Shown: positions 31,924-41,865 of the stretch, piece after piece | Position numbering within the stretch: position 1 is the stretch's first letter | How the letters are laid out: each line of letters starts with the position of its first letter | Source: Symbiodinium microadriaticum | Lineage: Eukaryota; Sar; Dinophyceae; Suessiales; Symbiodiniaceae | Assembly: GCA_001939145.1 (NCBI GenBank) | Contig: LSRX01000179.1 | Location: 237,768-301,767, forward strand | Direction: 5' to 3' | Length of the DNA stretch: 64,000 nt | Program-made: the position numbers and the translations under genes | Notes under the pieces: generated by a model | The model's database searches: none | Told to the model about the DNA's origin: nothing | What the model saw: only the letters and a program-made list of their open reading frames with translations

Positions 31924-33242
31924 CTGTCGTTGATAAGTATGAAATCCATTTGGGCATGCGTGCTCATATCAACTTCCGTTCGGTTGAACTGTGTTGTATT
32001 CACATTCCTATATGTAGCGAGGAGCGGAGAGGGCTTGTCAAACCAAGTGTTCATAGGAATCATTTTGCGCGATAAGCAAAATTCCGTGAATAAATGTCTA
32101 TTTTGCCGTTGCTGTTCGCTTAGGTCCTGTATGGTAGAAGTGGGAGTACGATAAATGTGTTTACCAATGATTGTACATTCCTGTGGTAGTTGTTCGAGTA
32201 GCCTTGCATTGAAATCTCCAAGAAGGAAATTCACTTCATATGGTTTCCATTTGTCCATCTGTTGTTCTAAACCCGCATAATGACTGCTTTTTATCCTTAT
32301 CGTGTGATTGGCATGGGGGGCGTGGGTTGCAGCGATATTTATTGGGATAGGTTTCGTGTCAATCGTCATTGAAATATTTTTGTTGTCAATCGCTTGAACG
32401 TTGATTTCCAAGTTAAGTTTTGCTTTGTATACAAATGCACATCCAAGCTTCTCTGCCGCCCGTTGTCTGATTCTCATACGCTCTCTTTTGGCTTCATCCT
32501 GTGGTATCTTTTCTTTTTTGCATTTATCATTGTACATTTCCAGCTCTTTGTCGGCACGTTTTCGTTGGTCGTCGTCTACAACGCTTGAAAAATAAAAAAT
32601 ATAGTTGTCGTGTATTTCTTTTCCTGTGTAGTTTACGTGGGTTTCTAGCAGGGCAAGGACATCAATATGATGCTTCTTCATAACATAGACAATTTGTTGC
32701 CTTGCTGTAATGTAGTTCATTCCTCGTATGTTTAAGGTTGCAATTCTCAAATTTTGATTGTGTGTGCTAAGTTGACGTTTCGGCGGCTCGTGAATATTGG
32801 ACTTTTTCTCATGCTTTTGGTTCGTGTCTTCCGCCTTTGTTTCGGTAGTCGGGTTCTCTGAATTATTGATAGTTGCTAGGATTCTTTCTTGAGCCAAGCT
32901 GAGGGTAGCTGGATGCTTGGCCAAAGCCTTCCAGCACTGTCTCACTCTTCTGTATTCTTTTCTATGAAAGGCTCGGGCCTGTCGTCTATTAGATTTATGA
33001 ATAGACTGCTGAGTTATTGACCTTCTGCCTCTTCTGTGTGTGCGGTTTGGGTGAGATTTGGGTTCATTACTCGTTTCGTTCGCGCACCGTCCTTTCGAAA
33101 GTGGGCGCGTCTCCCGCCGTACCGGTTGGTGGGGGGTAGAGTAAGGCAAAGCGCTGAATGTAGTATTAATGTTATACCTTTCATCCCTATGTATTGTTTG
33201 GTGTGCAAAAGCAGGCCGCTGAGAGCCTGCAATTGCACTCAT
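31854..33242 (-). CDS. LINE ORF2, endonuclease part (frameshifted from RT)
   Basis: The start is an ATG at 33242. A basic N-terminal region of about 165 residues precedes an endonuclease/exonuclease/phosphatase domain: LRIATLNIRGM (motif with Asn), LALLETHVN (metal-binding Glu), FLLGDFNARL (Asp/Asn), and AQMDFILINDRWK (catalytic Asp). The frame then runs off into about 15 unrelated residues and a stop. The expected final ADH motif is in the overlapping frame of the RT part. The shift falls at a run of four A (sense), where a fifth would keep the frame. This could be a real inactivating deletion or a homopolymer sequencing error. The domain nicks target DNA to prime reverse transcription. Confidence 0.9.
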   Translation of the reverse strand: MSAIAGSQRPAFAHQTIHRDERYNINTTFSALPYSTPHQPVRRETRPLSKGRCANETSNEPKSHPNRTHRRGRRSITQQSIHKSNRRQARAFHRKEYRRVRQCWKALAKHPATLSLAQERILATINNSENPTTETKAEDTNQKHEKKSNIHEPPKRQLSTHNQNLRIATLNIRGMNYITARQQIVYVMKKHHIDVLALLETHVNYTGKEIHDNYIFYFSSVVDDDQRKRADKELEMYNDKCKKEKIPQDEAKRERMRIRQRAAEKLGCAFVYKAKLNLEINVQAIDNKNISMTIDTKPIPINIAATHAPHANHTIRIKSSHYAGLEQQMDKWKPYEVNFLLGDFNARLLEQLPQECTIIGKHIYRTPTSTIQDLSEQQRQNRHLFTEFCLSRKMIPMNTWFDKPSPLLATYRNVNTTQFNRTEVDMSTHAQMDFILINDRWKMLFPILQPFKKLSWMRIMPF

Positions 33243-33285
33243 TCGGTGACGAGATATTCGGTGACGAAGCTTTCGGTGAAGATGT
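33241..33285 (-). promoter_or_regulatory. Three TCACCGAA motifs overlapping the ORF2 start
   Basis: Sense-strand TCACCGAA repeats three times at 15-nt spacing; the last copy runs into the ORF2 ATG (CACCGAATG). Its placement between the ORFs and repetition in the 3' UTR suggest an RNA element, for example for reinitiation or for RT recognition. This is inference. Confidence 0.5.
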
Positions 33286-33389
33286 GTTTTTGGAATATCA
33301 TTGTTAAGATCTTTTTGCTGCTCTGTTGTCGAAGGTACGCTCGCGTCAATGACCGTATTTTTCCCCGCTCGTGCTGGAAGGCAGTGTCC

Positions 33390-34550
33390 CTACAAGACTA
33401 GGTCAGGCTTCAGGATGCGTTTTGCGATCCTGTTGAGGTGCTCGTCGTATTTCTGTCCGAACTCATCATTTTTGATGGCCCTCACATCGAAGATAAATGG
33501 GACTTTGGTTTTGAGCGTCAATGTTGAAACCTTCACATAGGATCCCTTGCCCTCTGGTGTGAGACCTACCGCCTTCAAGAAATCGCCCGTTGTCAGTACT
33601 CCTTCTGCTGCATTGCCTTTACCTTTGCCTTTGTTGCCGATGACCTTGCGTGACATGATATTCCCGTAAGCTGCGATGAACTCGTCTTCGAAGGCACGAG
33701 CTGAGTAGAAGGTGCTGTTGACATAGATTTTCGCCATACCTTCCAAATGATCGTATGCTAGCCAAGCAATGTATTCTCCTGAGTCCGTGTTCTGGATTGT
33801 GAGGTGCTTCCAGGAATGTTTCCATTGCAAGGTTGGGGTCATCTTCGTGATCACCGCCATGATGGCCTTGAGGGGCTCTGTTTGCATGCGATCAAAGGCT
33901 GATATACATGGCTCTATTTTGATCGTGCCGTTGACTGAGTCCTTGTTGTTCCCGCTTTGGAGGTGGTTGAGCTTCTCGTTGGAATACTCCTTGATGCCCT
34001 TTTTGTCGTATTTTTGATTGACTGACTCCAATAGCTGTTGCTTCAAGGCAAAATCCCCCAGGTCTACCATCGTAAATGGTGACAGCTGCTTACCCCGACG
34101 ATGCTCGAATCTGAACCTTGTGATTTCTTTCTCGCTGAAGCCTGCTTCCACCGCAATGGCGTTGATCATGGTTTCGCGATGTTCCATCAGCAAGTGTTTC
34201 CCTTGTTCGTTTGGGTCGTTGTATTGCCACCAATTCTTCACCATCACTTTGCCTGCAACTGCTGATCGTTGTCTATCTGCTTCATTGTAGAGGAGGAAAG
34301 CCAGTTGGGATTGGGATGATTTCATCTGATCTTTGAGGTCTCTGATGTCGTCAAGGATGTCGTGGATCTGGTTGTCATGGCTGGCTACATCATCCATGTC
34401 TGCACGTAGGTCTTTGGCATCTTCTTCTTTCGGCTCTCTTTGCTTTTCTTGACTTCTTCCTTTCTTGGGATGTACTGGTGTTGAGCCCTGAGAGCGATTT
34501 TCCGGATTTCTTTTCCCCCCCGGTCCATGCCGGGGAACATTCGATTCCAT
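33390..34550 (-). CDS. LINE ORF1 protein
   Basis: 386 codons from the first ATG at 34550; the open frame reaches the element's 5' end without another ATG. The N-terminus is basic and Pro/Lys-rich (HGPGGKRNPENRSQGS). A coiled coil follows (DLRADMDDVASHDNQIHDIL, about residues 48-90), then a globular region (NWWQYNDP, FRFEHRRGKQLSPFTMVDLG) that resembles nucleic-acid-binding ORF1 proteins in layout. A GKGKGN stretch lies near the C-terminus. It probably packages element RNA. No CCHC knuckle was seen. It ends 147 nt before the ORF2 start. Confidence 0.85.
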   Translation of the reverse strand: MESNVPRHGPGGKRNPENRSQGSTPVHPKKGRSQEKQREPKEEDAKDLRADMDDVASHDNQIHDILDDIRDLKDQMKSSQSQLAFLLYNEADRQRSAVAGKVMVKNWWQYNDPNEQGKHLLMEHRETMINAIAVEAGFSEKEITRFRFEHRRGKQLSPFTMVDLGDFALKQQLLESVNQKYDKKGIKEYSNEKLNHLQSGNNKDSVNGTIKIEPCISAFDRMQTEPLKAIMAVITKMTPTLQWKHSWKHLTIQNTDSGEYIAWLAYDHLEGMAKIYVNSTFYSARAFEDEFIAAYGNIMSRKVIGNKGKGKGNAAEGVLTTGDFLKAVGLTPEGKGSYVKVSTLTLKTKVPFIFDVRAIKNDEFGQKYDEHLNRIAKRILKPDLVL

Positions 34551-34607
34551 TGCACGCTTTAGGGATCTATCCTGGTTGTACTGCGCAGTGCCTGAACCCA
34601 CACGGCT

Positions 34608-34620
34608 CCTAGAAGCTCTA
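34608..34620 (+). repeat. Target-site duplication, 5' side of LINE
   Basis: CCTAGAAGCTCTA, identical to 29239-29251, followed directly by the resumed CCCTATAAG-type array. Confidence 0.92.
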
Positions 34621-34692
34621 TAAACCCTATTAAAAGCCCTATAAGCCCTATAAACCCGATTATAAACCCTATAGACCCTATAAGCCTTTAGG
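34621..34692 (+). repeat. CCCTATAAG/CCCTATAAA array, LINE target (right part)
   Basis: Continuation of the array at 29137-29251, interrupted by the LINE. Units are CCCTATAAG, CCCTATTAAAAG and CCCTATAGA. Confidence 0.85.
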
Positions 34693-35566
34693 CCCTCTTA
34701 GCACAAAGCCCTCAGTTCACAATGTTTCCTGCCGTGCAGGTCGAGCGCCTGGAGTCTGTGGCCGAAGACACGGAGCGGCGATCAGCAAAGGAGCGACCTG
34801 GGGGCGATGGGATCTTGAGGGTTGACGGTTTAGGGTTTCGGGCTTTAGGATTTAGGGTTTAGGATTTTTTAGGGTTTAGGGTTTTGAGTTTCGGGCTTTC
34901 TTTTACGTTTAGCAGGCTTTCGGCTGCAGCCTTCAGGGCTTGGGAGTGTTGGGGTCTCTAGGGCTTTAGGTTTCAGGGTTACCAGGTGCATTCAAAGGAA
35001 CCTCTTGTACATTCCACATCAGTAGGTTTGGGGTCTGAGTACAAAGTGGAAGAAGTAAAGAAAGTTAGAGCGTCATTATCCTGCTGCGGTTAAGATAAAG
35101 TCGTTGTTGTTTTTTTGTTTTGGTTGCTTGTTGAAGTTCGGTAGTGAGGTAGTGTGATAGTCATGTGTGCTGGAAGTGTTGAAAATGCTCTCCAAGCAGG
35201 TCGCTAGAGGGAGCACCGGCAGGGCACGGTGCTTGCTTCTGTACACCATGGACTCCCGAAGCCCGAAATCCTCTTGCGCAAGTTACAACTAATCTCACAA
35301 CTACCACAGAAGCCGACGCCCTATATAAACGTAAAGCCCCAAAGCCAAAACTCTTCGGCTATCAATTAGCCGCTTTCTTTAGCTATGTAGACAGAAGTTA
35401 AGCCCCTTCGCCGGGTGCGTCCGCAGAGGAGCAAGAGCGCCGACAGAACGAACTCTGGAGGCCACTGTGCACAGGGGTTTGGGGTTTTAGGGTTTAGGGA
35501 AAAGGGAGGCTTGCTTTAAGGGTTTAGGGAGGTTTGGGCTTTAGGCAGGTTTTGGGGTTTAGAAGT

Positions 35567-35600
35567 TCTATCCAACCAGCCGGGAGCCTAGTTGGATAGA
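35567..35600. repeat. Perfect 10-bp hairpin
   Basis: TCTATCCAAC (35567-35576) and its exact reverse complement GTTGGATAGA (35591-35600) enclose a 14-nt GC-rich loop. No T-run follows, so I do not call it a terminator. Confidence 0.6.
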
Positions 35601-38600
35601 GCTCCGGGTTCATGGAGCTTTTGCTCCTGGATCGTTGACCACCCACTCGTGGCGCACTGCCGACATGGTATGCCCTGCATCTTTGATGGCTGAGGTAACA
35701 TGCGGCGGGCGCTCAAGAAGTCCTGGTCGCTGCTCTCCATTTGGGTGAAATGCAGTCCGTCGGATCGCCCGCAGAGTTCCCGCATCCCCTGCGGCGTGAG
35801 CGGCGATATCGTGAGCACGATGACGTGACACCATGGAGCACACCGCTGACAAGAGGTACCCCATTGCAACCGCGATCGGGTTGTAGATGCCCTCTAGGAA
35901 CCCCGCATCTTGGCATCCACTCCACAGCAGACGGCAAAGAAGTTGCCTATAGCTGGACGATGAGGATCAGACGCCCGGCAATCAGGGACTCGAGCTGTGC
36001 GGCGCCGTGAACACTTCCCGGGTGCGGAGCCAACTAGTGGGGATCCGGACTTTCCGAGGAGTGTTTCGCCAAAACGCCCTAGACTCTAGACCGCGTGACC
36101 ACCTTCGCTGAGTTCAGCACAGATAGGCATGGCATCGTCGTCCGGTCATAGAGAGAGCTGTGCATCAGCAGCTGACTAGCCTTCGACCTTTGCTCAAAGA
36201 AATGAGGTGGCGTGACAGGGTGATTCTGATTTGGCAGTACGCATGATTACCAAAGTATGTTGGGCATGTCGTTTGTCATGGGTTGACGAAAAAATGGAAT
36301 GGTCAACTGGGAATTTCGACAGAGTTCGCTAACTGAGGATGTATTTTTTTATCTTCAGTTCGCCTTGAATGCCATGGCAACGCCCATCTTAAGGATTGAC
36401 ATGCTCTCCACAAACGTGTCCTTTCAGACATTCGCATCGATCTTTTGTATGATACTGATGAGAGCGGTCGCATGCAAGGCATCATGTCTTGTGTGTTTGG
36501 GTGAGTGTTGCAGCCAGTGGCCGGGAAAATGTCAGTTTCCCTCCTTCAGGGGTACCCGGCAGTCGCAGTAGGCTTGGATGCAAAAGGCAGTGCGGTTTCC
36601 ACGAAGGGATTTAAGAGTTGACCACAACCAAGTTCAGGTCGGTTGGGTTTGTGGGGTTGCTGGGTTGTCGTCTTCGCATGCACCGAGCAAGCCGGCCTTT
36701 CCAATTTCCCAGCCTACATCCAAATCCCAATAACCCGACTAAAAGCCAACGCACTTAGCTGTAGCTCCTCAACCCTAAACCCCCAACCATTACACCCTTC
36801 TCCTGACTTCAACGTTTTGGTTTCACACAGCCGACTCAGACCACATGCCTCGCCTGGATTGTCCGAGTGTTAGCGCCGAAACCTCTACCCCTTTAAATCC
36901 CAAAGTCGGGAAGGCCTCCGCCTTCGGCAGATCCGCTCAATGATTCGGACTGTTGCGTCCTCATCATTTGAGCGAGCGGTCAGGGCTGAGGGTTTAAGGT
37001 TATTGAGCTCTTTGCGATCGTAGAGTTTGTCATTGAGATGTAGGGGGTCTTGCAGCGCGGGTTTGCATTCAGTGTTTAGGCATCGTTGAGGTTTTGGGCA
37101 TAGCAAGGTCCGGGGCTTGTGTGGTTGAGAATCTTAGGTTGGACGACAGACACCAGGAGATCGCAGGAGACCACCACAAACCGTACAAAAGGCCCAACTG
37201 CTTCTCCTCGGTGCTGGCGGGATCCAGGAGTACAGCCGCAATGTTCCCCACCAGAACCCTTCTAAAACCTATTGAGCCCCCCAAGCCTTTGATTGTATAG
37301 ACCCTTTTTAAGGAACTCTTGTCCGCACTCTTTAGGAACCCCAAGCTTCCATTTTGAAGCCTAAAACGACTCTGTGCACTCCTTTAAGAGGATCATTTTT
37401 CGCGCATCCTTGCGGAATCCGAAACCTTCGATTCTGAGGCCTGGCAGAAGCCCTGGAGCAGCGATGGACCGTCGCACAGACGGAGGAGGTGCGGGTTTGT
37501 TGAATGCTTTGGGTGAGTACTAAGGTCTGACTAAACGAGCTTAAGGTTTATGGTTTGGGATATACTTGAGGTTTTTTTTTGGAACAAGCTTAAAGTTGCA
37601 TGGAATAGACATTATACGATTCATTGGTCAAGACTTACGGATACAGGATGACAGGTGAGGCTTTCACACACATCGTGTTTCTGATCACGTCAAATCGTGG
37701 AAATGAGATTGACCCCTCTGCCATGCTGGTGTCGCAGCAATGTACCGGGGACATGTCACCCCAAACCTGTGTCAGTAGCCTCGCCTAGCCTACGTAAACC
37801 CTCAACCATATAGGTGTCAGGTGCTGTCCCAAAAACCCAATAGAACCTTCGGTACTCCTCAAAATCCCTATTCTAGTTACAACTGAAGCCCTTCTATTGG
37901 CAAGGTCCATGTATATCCAAGAATCCTCATCTAGCATGTGCAGATACCCTTTTGCAAGGTGCTGGGAAAGATGCCCAGGTCGACCCCGGCCACCCCAAGT
38001 GGCCGTGATACCTAGAGCTTATGCTTCAGACTATATGTAACACGGCCAGTCCAGTAATAGCTATCCCGGGCAGCTTCTCAAGCACGTATTTACGTAATTT
38101 GCACACGCACACACACACACACACAACCTGCAACACGGTGTTCAAATTCATCGTGTTTCTGGGTGCCACATGATGGAAGCGATGGGCCGGGACAAAGCCA
38201 GGAGCAGCAGAGTACGCGCAAAGCTTTGCAACTTGGTGACACTCCGTGAGCCTCATCGTTTTGAGGTTTTGGATAGTGCTCAGGATTATGGGATTTGGGG
38301 ATCAGGATCAGGGCAGTTCATGGGCTCGGGGTTGATTAAGGCAGGCTTGCGCTGGCTAGGGTGGTTACGGAGCAGTGCTACGGAATGTCAGCAGGGTGTC
38401 AGGACTTCTTATGGCTCCAGATGGCAGCTTTGGCGTTGTTCTTTGCCGATAAGCTGTGACTTCAGTGAGTCTAGTGAATCATTCTTCGGAGCCGCCGGAA
38501 TGAGGCTGAGCCGTTTTTGAGGACCATGTCGACACTTGTGAAAGAGCCAGTATGTAGCTCGCAACATCGGCTCTGATGCTCCACGTTGGTGTCATGTCTC

Positions 38601-38954
38601 ATTCCTACCCTGTGTCGACAGGTAGAGGAAGCTAACCCCAACCCCCTCCACCCTACCCTCACCCGCAGCTTCGGATTCAACTGACCATGGGCTCCATCCA
38701 TTGGCAAGGCTTCACCTTGCCTTTGAGCTCGAACACTTCCCCCGATATTCCTGATAGCCACGAACATGCAAAAATCCATCATGCAAGCTGCAAGAGACAT
38801 GCGATCAGGAAGCTCAAAACCATCAGGTCCGGAATCCGGAGCCCAGATCCCACAACATCCAGAACTGCTTGTAGAAACCTGCCTCGTGGAAAGGCTTTGT
38901 CGCCTAGCCGATGCACCGCTGCTCACTGAAGAGCTGCTTCTTGAATGAATTTAA

Positions 38955-38980
38955 AACCCTAAACCCTAAACCCTAAACCC
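38955..38980 (+). repeat. Telomere-like CCCTAAA run
   Basis: Four tandem CCCTAAA units in non-coding sequence. Confidence 0.85.
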
Positions 38981-41775
38981 ATTGTTTTTGGTCTAGGATT
39001 TCATGGTTTCGTCGTGCCCAGGTGAAGAATCGGGGTGTGACCGACTGAGTTGGCAAGCTCTGCAGCCTAGATGAGGGCGCCTTACGCTCTAATTATGTAA
39101 ACTCACAATTACTCACAAATTCTAAATGCTTAGAGTCTTAGAGGGTCTGTAAATCTTAAAACCTACAGGTCTGTAGTTTAAGTTTTTTCTCGGTGGTTCG
39201 TAAGCCGCGGAGGGCAACCATGCTTCGGGGTCGAAGCTTTTCAAAGCCTCAATCGGTTGAGATTATTCGTTTTGTTTGAGACCTGGTGGTTTGAGGGGGG
39301 TTAGGAACAGAAGCAAACGATCCCGAAGTCAAACTCTATTCTGGCGACAAAGACAGGCAGACTCAACATGCGCATGAGATGATGCTTGAAGCCCTTCCCA
39401 TGCACTTCCAAATTTCAAGCCCCGACAACCGCGTACCCGCACGCGCTGAAACCCTGAAACTCCGTAAGCCCTGAACCCTACATCCTACACTAGGTCCCTT
39501 ACACCATGAGCCCTCTTGCCCTATATGTCCACTATACGTCCCGAATCCTAAGCCCGAAACCCTAAACCCTAATCCGACAGGGAAAAAAATCCAAACCCGA
39601 AAAGCTAAGCATCCCGCCCCCCAGCAGTAACGAGGATCCACACCTTGCTGGACCTCACGAAGCGCTGCAGGCAAAGGGGGAGCTTGGGCTTAAGGATTTA
39701 GGGTTTTGGGGCTTTAGGAGGAGGTGTTTGCATTCAGGTTTTAGCTTTATGATGTGTTTGGGGGGGTCTAGGATCGGTGAAGGCGGATTGTTTGACATCA
39801 ACTTGGCAAGGACGTCTCATCTAAGATCTGTCAAATCGACTTTCACGACCAGTTGGATACGGAGATCTGGCACGGTGAGGGAGCCGGGCTCGGCGGAAAG
39901 AGCCGGTTTTGGGAACACTTTGGGCTTCTTCGCCCTTCAGGATTTCATAAGCCTTATACTTGTAGGCTCATGCCCTACACCTTTTTTGGGGGTATCTACT
40001 TTTCTGTATGAAAGCGGTGGGGTATAAGCCTGTAGGTATACCCTGCATCTAGCAGCTGAGGGTTTTTTCTACGGATGAGCGCGAGGTTTGATTTGGTCCG
40101 CGCGACAGTTCATGGCATTACAGTCGGTTTTGCACTGGTTCAAAATCAATGCATCCGAGTCCATGAGATAAAGCGGATTTGGGTTGCGTTTGACGGCAAC
40201 CCTAAAGCCTAAACCCTAGATTTGGGCTGCAGTTGACGCCAACACTTGGGATGAGGCTTCAGAGGTTTAGGGTTTGGGGTTAGGGTTTAGGTTTTAGGGT
40301 TTTCGGTTTACGGTTTGGGGTGTGGGTGTTCCGACCCTGGGCACATGTGGACTATGGTCTCTTCCCGGCCTTCTCCCTACCCTGTGCCAGTCAGCCGCGG
40401 CCTTTGGCCCACGTGCTTCTGGACGGCGCGCAGCACGTCCTGCGGCGTCGCGGAAAGGATGTGCAGGTTGGAGAAGGGGGGAGAGCCGAGGTCGAGAGGG
40501 TTCCTAACCCCAAGGCGTAACCCAAGTACCGAGGTACTGGGTCCTTTGGACCCTTTAGGGTAAGAGCTCAGGGGTCACCTAAGGGGTACAGGGGAAGATT
40601 GGAGGGTATTTCCCGGCACATCTAGCACAAGGCAGCGATCAGGGCAGCATGTATCTCGGCACAGCTGTGACGGCTCAGTGTTCTCGACCATCCTGACCTG
40701 TCTTCGTGCTCCAATCTTCGTCCTGTAACGAAGCCCCTGCCCGTGCTCACAGGAGCCTTAACACAAGACTTCCAAGTTTGCAAGTGGAAAACTGCGGGCA
40801 AGCAGCAGCAAGCAGGTCCAATCCTGAAAGTTGGCCACCACTATATGACCATATGCTGTGTAGATGCCAGATGTATGCATGGCTCCAGCTGATCGTGCAC
40901 CAACTGTCACAGTTTGTGTGAGGCTTCTTGGTGTTTGCACCTCAGTCCTGGCACAGAGTTAAGGATTCAACGCGGGTCAGCATTGCCCAGAATCCATGCT
41001 TAGATGACACTGTCCAATCTTTATAGTCACGTTTAAACATTATAGTCTTGTAGAGGTACCTACTCACGGCAAAATTTTGGCCACTGAAGCTGCCTGCCAA
41101 GAAACCCGAGACTGCCAACCCCCTGGCTCCATAAACCCCTTTACCCCAAACCCTGCAACCCAAAACCCCTAAACCCTAAACCCCTAAAGCCTCAAAAACT
41201 TCAAAAACCCGAAACCCCTAAACCCCTAAAACCTCAAAACCCCCAAAACCCTCAACTGCAAGACGCCAAGTGCATGCAGACTCAGCCAGGATCAGCCAAT
41301 GACTCGATCTGCACAGGCGCCATGCAGTCGGGTGCTGTGCCTAGGGTTTAGGTTTGAGGGTTTATAGGGTTTTTGGTGCTTTTAGGGCCTTTAGGATTTT
41401 TAGGGTTTTTAGGGTTTGGGTTTTAGAATTGAGGGTTTTTAGGGGTTTGGGGCCAGTTTGGGGTAGGGCTTCTGGTTTAGGTATTGGGCTCGTTGGTTTT
41501 TAGTCTAGGATGAACTGCTAAGGGTTGAGGGTTGGTTGCAGGTTTCAGGCATTCTAGTAGTTTTGCATTCAGCATCAATTAACTGTAGCCTAGAACCTAC
41601 AATAGTTTTGGAGCCACTCGTCCCGGTCTTGGCTTTACCGTTTGAACCCTTGGTTGCATTGATGGCTGAAGCTTTTTCACTCAGCCCGAAACTTTTGAGC
41701 CCTTACCAGGCCCGGAAGCATGTAGATATCCAGTGCAACCTCATGTGCGTTGAGTGCGAGTGCCAAAATCGGGTA

Positions 41776-41865
41776 GTTCTCTAAAGTAGGGTCCCGTGTT
41801 GGGTCCCCAAATAGTAAGGCACCGGTATAAAAAGGACCCTAAAAGGGATCCTAGTTTGGGGGACC
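41776..41865. repeat. Imperfect inverted-repeat element, GTTCTCTAAA type
   Basis: The left arm begins GTTCTCTAAAGTAGGGTCCC and the right arm ends in its imperfect complement (GGATCCTAGTTTGGGGGACC). A related, shorter element lies at 49875-49951, and a further related pair of arms lies inside the block array (5545-5627). Confidence 0.6.

Larger units (their letters stand above)
29252..34607 (-). mobile_element. Near full-length two-ORF non-LTR retrotransposon (LINE)
   Basis: The element reads on the minus strand and is 5,356 nt long. It is bounded by a perfect 13-nt duplication, ends in a short A-tail (29252-29257) and carries ORF1, an apurinic-endonuclease-like domain and a reverse transcriptase. 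No LTRs are present. The 5' end is at 34607, only 57 nt upstream of the first ORF1 ATG, so it is either complete or very slightly truncated. The insertion split a CCCTATAAG array. The only coding damage I see is a one-base frameshift in ORF2 at about 31916-31919. Clade assignment needs a tree; the absence of an RNase H domain and the APE-RT layout fit L1/RTE-like groups. Confidence 0.93.
34693..41775. other. Gene-poor region rich in degenerate telomere-like words
   Basis: No convincing exon. TTTAGGG/CCCTAAA words recur (34830-34890, 35475-35560, 38955-38980, 39550-39575, 40200-40310, 41160-41250, 41390-41460). A perfect 10-bp hairpin lies at 35567-35600, followed by a more GC-rich stretch to about 36050. 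Open frames are short and lack family motifs. Confidence 0.5.

Noticed and set aside
29252-34607. LTR retrotransposon or group II intron
   Set aside because: No long terminal repeats, integrase, protease or intron RNA domains. The APE-like endonuclease, A-tail and TSD mark a non-LTR element.
36000-36060. Cloning-vector polylinker contamination
   Set aside because: A few restriction-site words occur close together, but their order and spacing match no polylinker that I know, and the flanks are genome-like.
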